Positions 1-7,009 of a DNA stretch of 13,248 nucleotides are shown here, piece by piece. The stretch lies in contig SDUX01000041.1 in assembly GCA_008729055.1 (NCBI GenBank), positions 1 to 13,248 of the forward strand, written 5' to 3'. This DNA comes from Pyropia haitanensis. Taxonomy: Eukaryota; Rhodophyta; Bangiophyceae; Bangiales; Bangiaceae. The first letter of the stretch is position 1. The number at the start of each line of letters is the position of its first letter. The notes under the pieces are model-generated. The model worked only from the letters and a program-made list of their open reading frames with translations. It made no database searches and was not told the origin of the DNA. Both the position numbers and the translations under genes were made by a program.

Positions 1-70
1 TTGCCCACTTCTTACCCACTTCCTACCCACTTTTGCCCACTTTTGCCCACTTTTGCCCACTTTTGTGTCT
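1..70 (+). repeat. 3' end of an upstream satellite monomer (ten-base tract)
   Basis: This is the last part of a monomer that begins outside the window. It consists of degenerate and then perfect TTTTGCCCAC units. Four CCC runs at 26-28, 36-38, 46-48 and 56-58, each separated by ACTTTTG, form a four-tract G-quadruplex motif on the minus strand. The array therefore continues to the left of the window. Confidence 0.9.
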
Positions 71-751
71 ACAGCGATGCTGCACACCATCCGGCGGCCG
101 AATTGGCGCGCATACTTCGTTCCAGCCATAGATCCACCCGCTGATGTCCGAGGTTCCACCCGCACGGTCGTGCATGCGGTGGTTGGCCGCTTCTCACCCA
201 CTTTGCCCACTGTTGCCCCTTTTGCCCACTTTGCGTGTACAGCAATGCAGCACGCGCTCCGGCGGCCGAATTCGCTCGCATCCTTTATTCCAGCCATACA
301 TCCGCCCGCTCGACGTCCGAGGTTCCACCCGCACCGTCGTGCATGGGGTTTGGCCGACCCGTTCGTTGGCGCGTCCGTTGGATGCAACGAGTGTTTTGTG
401 GAGCGCCGGTTTCCACGGTGTCAATTTTGTGGAATGGTTTTTGCCACGTGGGGGTCCCCACAGCCAGGCGTGACGGTCGGCGACAAAAGTTCCGCCCTCA
501 CACCGTCCACGCCAGTGTGACGGGCGGAACGCGCAGTGGACAGTTTGGGTGGCGGGGCGCACTTTGTGGCCACTGTTGGACACTTTCTGGCGACTTTCCG
601 TGCAATTTTCTTTGCAGTTATGGAAACTTCTTGCCCCCAATTGGCCATTTGTGTCCCAATTTGGCCCCCTTTTTGCCCACTTTTTGCCCACTTCTTACCA
701 CTTCCTACCCACTTTGCCCACTTTTGGCCCACTTTTGCCACTTTTGCGTCT
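71..751 (+). repeat. Satellite monomer copy 1 (681 bp)
   Basis: Type I A subunit: preceded by TTTGTGTCTAC, with CATACTTCGTT, GGTTCCACC and GTGGTTGGCC. The usual CGCTTGATG or CGCTCGATG is shortened to CGCTGATG. The B subunit carries GAATTCGCTCGC. An extra G breaks the first CACGTG of part C (TTCCACGGTGTC near 412-423). The third E-box site reads TTTCCGTGCAATT, so it is absent. Several one-base length differences lie in homopolymer or TTTTGCCCAC runs. The tract at its end (about 700-748) is disrupted. Confidence 0.93.
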
Positions 752-1436
752 ACAGCGATGCTGGCACACCATCCGGCGGCCGAATTGGCGCGCATCCTTC
801 ATTCCAGCCATAGATCCACCCGCTCGATGTCCGAGGTTCGACCCCACGGTCGTGCATGCGGTGGTAGGCCGCTTCTCACCCACTTTTGCCCACTGTTGCC
901 CACTTTTGCCCACTTTTGCGTGTACAGCAATGCAGCACGCGCTCCGGCGGCCGAATTCGCTCGCATCCTTTATTCCAGCCATACATCCGCCCGCTCGACG
1001 TCCGAGGTTCCACCCGCACCGTCGTGCATGGGGTGGTTGGCCGACCCGTTGTTGGCGCGTCCGTTGGATGCAACGAGTGTTTTGTGGAGGCCGGTTTCCA
1101 CGTGTCAATTTTGTGGAATGCTTTTTGCCACGTGGGGGTCCCCACAGCCAGGCGTGACGGTCGGCGACAAAAGTTCCGCCCTCACACCGTCCACGCCAGT
1201 GTGACGGGCGGAACGCGCAGTGGACAGTTTGGGTGGCGGGGCGCACTTTGTGGCCACTGTTGGACGACTTTCTGGCGACTTTCGTCTCAATTTTCTTTGC
1301 AGTTATGGAAACTTCTTGCCCCAATTGGCCATTTGTGTCCCAATTTGGCCCCCTTTTTGCCCACTTTTTGCCCACTTCTTACCCACTTCCTACCCACTTT
1401 GCCCACTTTTGCCCACTTTTGCCCACTTTTGCGTCT
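752..1436 (+). repeat. Satellite monomer copy 2 (685 bp)
   Basis: Type II A subunit: preceded by TTTGCGTCTAC, with CATCCTTCATT, CGCTCGATG, GGTTCGACC and GTGGTAGGCC. B carries GAATTCGCTCGC. Part C has CGTTGTTGGC (one base short), GTGGAGGCCGG and the TTTCGTCTCAATT variant that removes the third CACGTG. The hairpin is intact at 1173-1214. Confidence 0.94.
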
Positions 1437-2125
1437 ACAGCGATGCTGCACACCATCCGGCGGCCGAATTGGCGCGCATACTTCGTTCCAGCCATAGATC
1501 CGCCCGCTCGATGTCCGAGGTTCGACCCCCACGGTCGTGCATGCGGTGGTAGGCCGCTTCTCACCCACTTTTGCCCACTGTTGCCCACTTTTGCCCACTT
1601 TTGCGTGTACAGCAATGCAGCACGCGCTCCGGCGGCCGAATTCGCTCGCATCCTTTATTCCAGCCATACATCCGCCCGCTCGACGTCCGAGGTTCCACCC
1701 GCACCGTCGTGCATGGGGTGGTTGGCCGACCCGTTCGTTGGCGCGTCCGTTGGATGCAACGAGTGTTTTGTGGAGGCCGGTTTCCACGTGTCAATTTTGT
1801 GGAATGCTTTTTGCCACGTGGGGGTCCCGACAGCCAGGTGTGACGGTCGGCGACAAAAGTTCCGCCCTCACACCGTCCACGCCAGTGTGACGGGCGGAAC
1901 GCGCAGTGGACAGTTTGGGTGGCGGGGCGCACTTTGTGGCCACTGTTGGACCGACTTTCTGGCGACTTTCACGTGAATTTTCTTTGCAGTTATGGAAACT
2001 TCTTGCCCCCAATTGGCCATTTGTGTCCCAATTTGGCCCCCTTTTTGCCCACTTTTTGCCCACTTCTTACCCACTTCCTACCCACTTTTGCCCACTTTTG
2101 CCCACTTTTGCCCACTTTTGCGTCT
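1437..2125 (+). repeat. Satellite monomer copy 3 (689 bp)
   Basis: Recombinant A subunit: the upstream half has the type I CATACTTCGTT, while the downstream half has the type II CTCGATG, GGTTCGACC and GTGGTAGGCC. B carries GAATTCGCTCGC. Part C carries GTCCCGACAGCCAGGTGTG and a complete third CACGTG at 1970-1975. The hairpin is at 1859-1900. Confidence 0.95.
1969..1976. promoter_or_regulatory. Third, variable CACGTG site (TCACGTGA)
   Basis: An eight-base perfect palindrome in part C of copy 3. It is also present in copies 4, 5, 7 and 8, in the last copy (near 13099), and at about 8934 and 10628. It is replaced by TCGTCTCAA in copies 2, 9 and 10 and is shortened to CCGTGAA or CACTGAA in others. 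The palindrome resembles yeast CDEI (RTCACRTG) but lacks the leading purine on both strands. Function is unproven. Confidence 0.4.
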
Positions 2126-2805
2126 ACAGCGATGCTGCACACCATCCGGCGGCCGAATTGGCGCGCATCCTTCATTCCAGCCATAGATCCACCCGCTCGA
2201 TGTCCGAGGTTCGACCCCACGGTCGTGCATGCGGTGGTAGGCCGCTTCTCACCCACTTTTGCCCACTGTTGCCACTTTTGCCCACTTTGCGGTGTACAGC
2301 AATGCAGCACGCGCTCCGGCGGCCGAATTGCTCGCATCCTTTATTCCAGCCATACATCCGCCCGCTCGACGTCCGAGTTCCACCCGCACCGTCGTGCATG
2401 GGGTGGTTGGCCGACCCGTTGTTGGCGCGTCCGTTGGATGCAACGAGTGTTTTGTGGAGCGCCGGTTTCCACGTGTCAATTTTGTGGAATGGTTTTGCCA
2501 CGTGGGGGTCCCCACAGCAGGGTGACGGTCGGCGACAAAAGTTCCGCCCTCACACCGTCCACGCCAGTGTGACGGGCGGAACGCGCAGTGGACAGTTTTG
2601 GGTGGCGGGGCGCACTTGTGGCCACTGTTGGACGACTTTCTGGCGACTTTCACGTGAATTTTCTTTGCAGTTATGGAAACTTCTTGCCCCCAATTGGCCA
2701 TTTGGTGTCCCAATTTGGCCCCCTTTTTGCCCCCTTTTTGCCCACTTCTTACCCACTTCCTACCCACTTTTGCCCACTTTTGCCACTTTTGCCCACTTTT
2801 GGTCT
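2126..2805 (+). repeat. Satellite monomer copy 4 (680 bp, many one-base indels)
   Basis: Type II A subunit. This is one of the two shortest orderly copies. It differs from its neighbours mainly by small gains and losses rather than substitutions: CTTTGCGGTGTAC, GAATTGCTCGC, GTCCGAGTTCC, GGTTTTGCC, CAGCAGGGTGACGG, AGTTTTGGGTGG, GCACTTGTGG and TTTGGTGTCCC. Such a cluster in one copy may reflect sequencing or consensus error. A third CACGTG lies at 2651-2656 and the hairpin at 2541-2582. Confidence 0.92.
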
Positions 2806-3493
2806 ACAGCGATGCTGCACACCATCCGGCGGCCGAATTGGCGCGCATACTTCGTTCCAGCCATAGATCCACCCGCTTGATGTCCGAGGTTCCACCCCAC
2901 GGTCGTGCATGCGGTGGTTGGCCGCTTCTCACCCACTTTTGCCCACTGTTGCCCACTTTTGCCCACTTTTGCGTGTACAGCAATGCAGCACGCGCTCCGG
3001 CGGCCGAATTGGCTCGCATCCTTTATTCCAGCCATACATCCGCCCGCTCGACGTCCGAGGTTCCACCCGCACCGTCGTGCATGGGGTGGTTGGCCGACCC
3101 GTTCGTTGGCGCGTCCGTTGGATGCAACGAGTGTTTTGTGGAGGGCCGGTTTCCACGTGTCAATTTTGTGGAATGCTTTTTGCCACGTGGGGGTCCCCAC
3201 AGCCAGGTGTGACGGTCGGCGACAAAAGTTCCGCCCTCACACCGTCCACGCCAGTGTGACGGGCGGAACGCGCAGTGGACAGTTTGGGTGGCGGGGCGCA
3301 CTTTGTGGCCACTGTTGGACCACTTTCTGGCGACTTTCACGTGAATTTTCTTTGCAGTTATGGAAACTTCTTGCCCCCAATTGGCCATTTGTGTCCCAAT
3401 TTGGCCCCCTTTTTGCCCACTTTTTGCCCACTTCTTACCCACTTCCTACCCACTTTTGCCCACTTTTGCCCACTTTTGCCCACTTTTGCGTCT
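2806..3493 (+). repeat. Satellite monomer copy 5 (688 bp)
   Basis: Type I A subunit (CATACTTCGTT, CGCTTGATG, GGTTCCACC, GTGGTTGGCC). The tract just before it reads TTTTGGTCTAC, one base short, and one of its CCC runs is reduced to CC. B carries GAATTGGCTCGC. Part C has GTGGAGGGCCGG, TTGGACCACTT and a third CACGTG at 3338-3343. The hairpin is at 3228-3269. Confidence 0.94.
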
Positions 3494-4180
3494 ACAGCGA
3501 TGCTGCACACCATCCGGCGGCCGAATTGGCGCGCATCCTTCATTCCAGCCATAGATCCACCCGCTCGATGTCCGAGGTTCGACCCCCACGGTCGTGCATG
3601 CGGTGGTAGGCCGCTTCTCACCCACTTTTGCCCACTGTTGCCCACTTTTGCCCACTTTTGCGTGTACAGCAATGCAGCACGCGCTCCGGCGGCCGAATTG
3701 GCTCGCATCCTTTATTCCAGCCATACATCCGCCCGCTCGACGTCCGAGGTTCCACCCGCACCGTCGTGCATGGGGTGGTTGGCCGACCCGTTCGTTGGCG
3801 CGTCCGTTGGATGCAACGAGTGTTTTGTGGAGGGCCGGTTTCCACGTGTCAATTTTGTGGAATGCTTTTTGCCACGTGGGGGTCCCACAGCCAGGTGTGA
3901 CGGTCGGCGACAAAAGTTCCGCCCTCACACCGTCCACGCCAGTGTGACGGGCGGAACGCGCAGTGGACAGTTTGGGTGGCGGGGCGCACTTTGTGGCCAC
4001 TGTTGGACGACTTTCTGGCGACTTTCCGTGAATTTTCTTTGCAGTTATGGAAACTTCTTGCCCCCAATTGGCCATTTGTGTCCCAATTTGGCCCCCTTTT
4101 TGCCCCCTTTTTGCCCACTTCTTACCCACTTCCTACCCACTTTTGCCCACTTTTGCCCACTTTTGCCCACTTTTGCGTCT
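3494..4180 (+). repeat. Satellite monomer copy 6 (687 bp)
   Basis: Type II A subunit (CATCCTTCATT, CTCGATG, GGTTCGACC, GTGGTAGGCC). B carries GAATTGGCTCGC. Part C has GTCCCACAG, one C short of the usual GTCCCCACAG, and TTTCCGTGAATT, which lacks the third CACGTG. The hairpin is at 3916-3957. Confidence 0.95.
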
Positions 4181-4867
4181 ACAGCGATGCTGCACACCAT
4201 CCGGCGGCCGAATTGGCGCGCATACTTCGTTCCAGCCATAGATCCACCCGCTCGATGTCCGAGGTTCGACCCCACGGTCGTGCATGCGGTGGTAGGCCGC
4301 TTCTCACCCACTTTTGCCCACTGTTGCCCACTTTTGCCCACTTTCGCGTGTACAGCAATGCAGCACGCGCTCCGGCGGCCGAATTGGCTCGCATCCTTTA
4401 TTCCAGCCATACATCCGCCCGCTCGACGTCCGAGGTTCCACCCGCACCGTCGTGCATGGGGTGGTTGGCCGACCCGTTCGTTGGCGCGTCCGTTGGATGC
4501 AACGAGTGTTTTGTGGAGGCCGGTTTCCACGTGTCAATTTTGTGGAATGGTTTTTGCCACGTGGGGGTCCCCACAGCCAGGCGTGACGGTCGGCGACAAA
4601 AGTTCCGCCCTCACACCGTCCACGCCAGTGTGACGGGCGGAACGCGCAGTGGACAGTTTGGGTGGCGGGGCGCACTTTGTGGCCACTGTTGGACGACTTT
4701 CTGGCGACTTTCACGTGAATTTTCTTTGCAGTTATGGAAACTTCTTGCCCCCAATTGGCCATTTGTGTCCCAATTTGGCCCCCTTTTTGCCCCCTTTTTG
4801 CCCACTTCTTACCCACTTCCTACCCACTTTTGCCCACTTTTGCCCACTTTTGCCCACTTTTGTGTCT
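4181..4867 (+). repeat. Satellite monomer copy 7 (687 bp)
   Basis: Recombinant A subunit like copy 3: type I CATACTTCGTT followed by type II CTCGATG, GGTTCGACC and GTGGTAGGCC. Its B tract ends in CTTTCGCGTGTAC rather than CTTTTGCGTGTAC, a CpG/TpG difference shared with copy 8 and with the right-hand block. Part C has GTGGAATGG and a third CACGTG at 4712-4717. The hairpin is at 4602-4643. Confidence 0.95.
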
Positions 4868-5556
4868 ACAGCGATGCTGCACACCATCCGGCGGCCGAAT
4901 TGGCGCGCATACTTCGTTCCAGCCATAGATCCACCCGCTTGATGTCCGAGGTTCCACCCGCACGGTCGTGCATGCGGTGGTTGGCCGCTTCTCACCCACT
5001 TTTGCCCACTGTTGCCCACTTTTGCCCACTTTCGCGTGTACAGCAATGCAGCACGCGCTCCGGCGGCCGAATTGGCTCGCATCCTTTATTCCAGCCATAC
5101 ATCCGCCCGCTCGACGTCCGAGGTTCCACCCGCACCGTCGTGCATGGGGTGGTTGGCCGACCCGTTTGTTGGCGCGTCCGTTGGATGCAACGAGTGTTTT
5201 GTGGAGGGCCGGTTTCCACGTGTCAATTTTGTGGAATGCTTTTTGCCACGTGGGGGTCCCCACAGCCAGGCGTGACGGTCGGCGACAAAAGTTCCGCCCT
5301 CACACCGTCCACGCCAGTGTGACGGGCGGAACGCGCAGTGGACAGTTTGGGTGGCGGGGCGCACTTTGTGGCCACTGTTGGACGACTTTCTGGCGACTTT
5401 CACGTGAATTTTCTTTGCAGTTATGGAAACTTCTTGCCCCCAATTGGCCATTTGTGTCCCAATTTGGCCCCCTTTTTGCCCACTTTTTGCCCACTTCTTA
5501 CCCACTTCCTACCCACTTTTGCCCACTTTTGCCCACTTTTGCCCACTTTTGCGTCT
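4868..5556 (+). repeat. Satellite monomer copy 8 (689 bp)
   Basis: Type I A subunit, preceded by TTTGTGTCTAC. Its downstream half reads GGTTCCACCCGCACGG and GTGGTTGGCC, close to the B subunit. The B tract has CTTTCGCGTGTAC. Part C has CGTTTGTTGG, the perfect GTGGGGGTCCCCAC palindrome at 5250-5263, and a third CACGTG at 5401-5406. The hairpin is at 5291-5332. This copy most resembles the right-hand block. Confidence 0.95.
5512..5544 (-). other. G-quadruplex motif at the start of subunit A
   Basis: On the minus strand there are four GGG runs, each separated by the seven-base loop CAAAAGT, which meets the common G3-loop(1-7) rule. Plus-strand CCC runs are at 5512, 5522, 5532 and 5542. Equivalent intact motifs lie at 26-58, 2081-2113, 3449-3481, 4136-4168, 4823-4855, 6201-6233 and 6890-6922. 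Copy 3 has loops of 6, 7 and 7. The tracts before copies 2 and 5 are disrupted. Folding is predicted, not shown. Confidence 0.75.
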
Positions 5557-5638
5557 ACAGCGATGCTGCACACCATCCGGCGGCCGAATTGGCGCGCATC
5601 CTTCGTTCCAGCCATAGATCCACCCGCTCGATGTCCGA

Positions 5639-5649
5639 GGTTCGACCCC
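5639..5649 (+). promoter_or_regulatory. RNA polymerase III B-box-like sequence in type II subunit A
   Basis: GGTTCGACCCC fits the B-box consensus GGTTCGANNCC exactly. An imperfect A-box-like CGGCCGAATTGG lies 58 bases upstream (start to start, 5581), a tRNA-like spacing. The flanks do not form a T-arm stem, so this is not a tRNA. Type I copies and all B subunits read GGTTCCACC, losing an invariant base. Chance occurrence in a single repeat family is quite possible. Confidence 0.2.
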
Positions 5650-5676
5650 CACGGTCGTGCATGCGGTGGTAGGCCG

Positions 5677-5848
5677 CTTCTCACCCACTTTTGCCCACTG
5701 TTGCCCACTTTTGCCCACTTTTGCGTGTACAGCAATGCAGCACGCGCTCCGGCGGCCGAATTCGCTCGCATCCTTTATTCCAGCCATACATCCGCCCGCT
5801 CGACGTCCGAGGTTCCACCCGCACCGTCGTGCATGGGGTGGTTGGCCG
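5677..5848 (+). repeat. Subunit B of the monomer (172 bp; reference copy)
   Basis: Second homologous subunit, beginning with CTTCTCACCCAC, which aligns with CTTCCTACCCAC at the start of A exactly 172 bp upstream. The body starts ACAGCAATGC at 5729. B is more uniform between copies than A; the main variants are GAATTCGCTC/GAATTGGCTC and CTTTTGCG/CTTTCGCG. B bodies in other orderly copies begin at 239, 924, 1609, 2296, 2977, 3666, 4352, 5040, 6418, 12054 and 12738. Confidence 0.92.
5684..5716 (-). other. G-quadruplex motif at the start of subunit B
   Basis: A second four-tract motif lies on the minus strand, with plus-strand CCC runs at 5684, 5694, 5704 and 5714. The loops are CAAAAGT, CAACAGT and CAAAAGT, all seven bases. 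The middle ACTGTTG unit distinguishes the B tract from the A tract. Equivalents include 3621-3653, 4995-5027 and 6373-6405. Intact monomers thus carry two such motifs 172 bp apart. Confidence 0.75.
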
Positions 5849-5905
5849 ACCCGTTCGTTGGCGCGTCCGTTGGATGCAACGAGTGTTTTGTGGAGGGCCG
5901 GTTTC

Positions 5906-5941
5906 CACGTGTCAATTTTGTGGAATGCTTTTTGCCACGTG
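5906..5941. promoter_or_regulatory. Pair of CACGTG palindromes 30 bp apart
   Basis: CACGTG occurs at 5906-5911 (context TTCCACGTGTC) and at 5936-5941 (context TGCCACGTGGG), with starts 30 bp apart, close to three helical turns. The pair recurs in most orderly copies; copy 1 loses the first site by an inserted G. CACGTG is the core site of bHLH and bZIP G-box proteins and of the Cbf1/CDEI system. Binding here is inference only. Confidence 0.5.
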
Positions 5942-5979
5942 GGGGTCCCGACAGCCAGGTGTGACGGTCGGCGACAAAA

Positions 5980-6021
5980 GTTCCGCCCTCACACCGTCCA
6001 CGCCAGTGTGACGGGCGGAAC
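5980..6021. repeat. Inverted repeat / hairpin in part C
   Basis: The left arm GTTCCGCCCTCACAC and right arm GTGTGACGGGCGGAAC are complementary over 15 pairs with one bulged G, around an 11-base loop. The same 42-base element lies at 489-530, 1173-1214, 1859-1900, 2541-2582, 3228-3269, 3916-3957, 4602-4643, 5291-5332, 6669-6710, 8823-8864, 11617-11658, 12307-12348 and 12989-13030. Both arms are conserved in every orderly copy. No T-run follows, so it does not look like a bacterial terminator. Confidence 0.85.
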
Positions 6022-6245
6022 GCGCAGTGGACAGTTTGGGTGGCGGGGCGCACTTTGTGGCCACTGTTGGACCACTTTCTGGCGACTTTCGTCTCAATTT
6101 TCTTTGCAGTTATGGAAACTTCTTGCCCCCAATTGGCCATTTGTGTCCCAATTTGGCCCCCTTTTTGCCCACTTTTTGCCCACTTCTTACCCACTTCCTA
6201 CCCACTTTTGCCCACTTTTGCCCACTTTTGCCCACTTTTGCGTCT

Positions 6246-6934
6246 ACAGCGATGCTGCACACCATCCGGCGGCCGAATTGGCGCGCATCCTTCATTCCAG
6301 CCATAGATCCACCCGCTCGATGTCCGAGGTTCGACCCCCACGGTCGTGCATGCGGTGGTAGGCCGCTTCTCACCCACTTTTGCCCACTGTTGCCCACTTT
6401 TGCCCACTTTTGCGTGTACAGCAATGCAGCACGCGCTCCGGCGGCCGAATTGGCTCGCATCCTTTATTCCAGCCATACATCCGCCCGCTCGACGTCCGAG
6501 GTTCCACCCGCACCGTCGTGCATGGGGTGGTTGGCCGACCCGTTCGTTGGCGCGTCCGTTGGATGCAACGAGTGTTTTGTGGAGGGCCGGTTTCCACGTG
6601 TCAATTTTGTGGAATGCTTTTTGCCACGTGGGGGTCCCGACAGCCAGGTGTGACGGTCGGCGACAAAAGTTCCGCCCTCACACCGTCCACGCCAGTGTGA
6701 CGGGCGGAACGCGCAGTGGACAGTTTGGGTGGCGGGGCGCACTTTGTGGCCACTGTTGGACCACTTTCTGGCGACTTTCGTCTCAATTTTCTTTGCAGTT
6801 ATGGAAACTTCTTGCCCCCAATTGGCCATTTGTGTCCCAATTTGGCCCCCTTTTTGCCCACTTTTTGCCCACTTCTTACCCACTTCCTACCCACTTTTGC
6901 CCACTTTTGCCCACTTTTGCCCACTTTTGTGTCT
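6246..6934 (+). repeat. Satellite monomer copy 10 (689 bp)
   Basis: Nearly identical to copy 9, with a full type II A subunit (CATCCTTCATT, CTCGATG, GGTTCGACC, GTGGTAGGCC) and B with GAATTGGCTCGC. The hairpin is at 6669-6710. Its closing tract ends in TTTGTGTCTAC. It is the last intact copy before the shuffled zone. Confidence 0.96.
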
Positions 6935-7009
6935 ACAGCGATGCTGCACACACATCCGGCGGCCGAATTGGCGCGCATACTTCGTTCCAGCCATAGATCC
7001 ACCCGCTTG
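6935..7009 (+). repeat. Satellite monomer copy 11, truncated start
   Basis: Type I subunit A begins normally, apart from two extra bases in GCACACACATCC, and stops at CCCGCTTGA. About 28 bases are then missing before ATGCGGTGGTTGG. This is the left edge of the disordered zone. Confidence 0.9.

Larger units (their letters stand above)
5505..5676 (+). repeat. Subunit A of the monomer (172 bp; reference copy)
   Basis: First of two adjoining, homologous 172-bp subunits. It has a 52-base TTTTGCCCAC tract (5505-5556) and a 121-base body (5557-5677, the last base shared with B's start). The body aligns without gaps to the B body at 5729-5849 with 18 differences by hand count, about 85% identity. 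A is followed directly by B. Two main sequence types of A alternate along the array. Confidence 0.92.
5849..6193 (+). repeat. Part C of the monomer (345 bp; reference copy)
   Basis: The remainder of the monomer shows no obvious similarity to A or B except for its last ~40 bases, which run into the CCC-rich tract. In order it holds two CACGTG sites, the GTGGGGGTCCCCAC-like palindrome, a hairpin, a G-rich stretch (GGGTGGCGGGGCG), a sometimes-present third CACGTG, TTTCTTTGCAGTTATGG, and degenerate TTTTGCCCAC units. Its length is twice 172 plus one. Whether it contains two very diverged subunits cannot be settled by eye. Confidence 0.85.
5557..6245 (+). repeat. Satellite monomer copy 9 (689 bp, used as reference)
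   Basis: Clean copy with no apparent homopolymer indels, used as the reference for sub-features. Type II A subunit except for CATCCTTCGTT. B carries GAATTCGCTCGC. Part C has GTCCCGACAGCCAGGTGTG, TTGGACCACTT and TTTCGTCTCAATT (no third CACGTG). It differs from copy 10 at only about three positions by eye: CTTCGTT/CTTCATT, GAATTC/GAATTG and GCGTCT/GTGTCT at the far end. This suggests a recent duplication or conversion. Confidence 0.96.
71..6934 (+). repeat. Satellite array, left orderly block: ten tandem ~689-bp monomers
   Basis: Ten head-to-tail copies were phased on the landmark ACAGCGATGC, which occurs at 71, 752, 1437, 2126, 2806, 3494, 4181, 4868, 5557, 6246 and again at 6935. Spacings are 681, 685, 689, 680, 688, 687, 687, 689, 689 and 689 bp. 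Every landmark in the unit (A and B subunits, hairpin, CACGTG pair, TTATGGAAACTTC block) recurs in the same order and orientation. No unrelated sequence interrupts the block. Because 689 is not a multiple of three, any open frame shifts from copy to copy, which argues against a repetitive protein gene. The taxon is unknown; a eukaryotic heterochromatic location is inference. Confidence 0.97.

Noticed and set aside
1..70. Telomeric repeat
   Set aside because: The ten-base TTTTGCCCAC unit is not a known telomere repeat; it occurs in short tracts inside every monomer rather than as a terminal array.
3275..5322. Long open frames (about 450 codons) through the orderly array, on the plus strand with others on the minus strand
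   Set aside because: They are translations of the satellite. The same peptides recur in different frames because the monomer is not a multiple of three, overlapping frames are open on both strands, and none has a recognisable domain or consistent start.
5639..5661. tRNA-like T-arm (GGTTCGACC)
   Set aside because: The bases on each side do not form the five-pair T stem, and no acceptor, D or anticodon arm could be placed around it.
5980..6021. Rho-independent terminator
   Set aside because: The hairpin is not followed by a T-run, and nothing suggests a bacterial gene upstream.
6096..6112. Splice-acceptor-like TTTTCTTTGCAG in part C, and CTACAG/GTACAG at the A and B bodies
   Set aside because: No matching donor sites or coding exons are present; pyrimidine-rich tracts ending in CAG are expected by composition here.
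71..6934. CRISPR array
   Set aside because: There are no short direct repeats separated by unique spacers; repeat units abut and are about 689 bp long.
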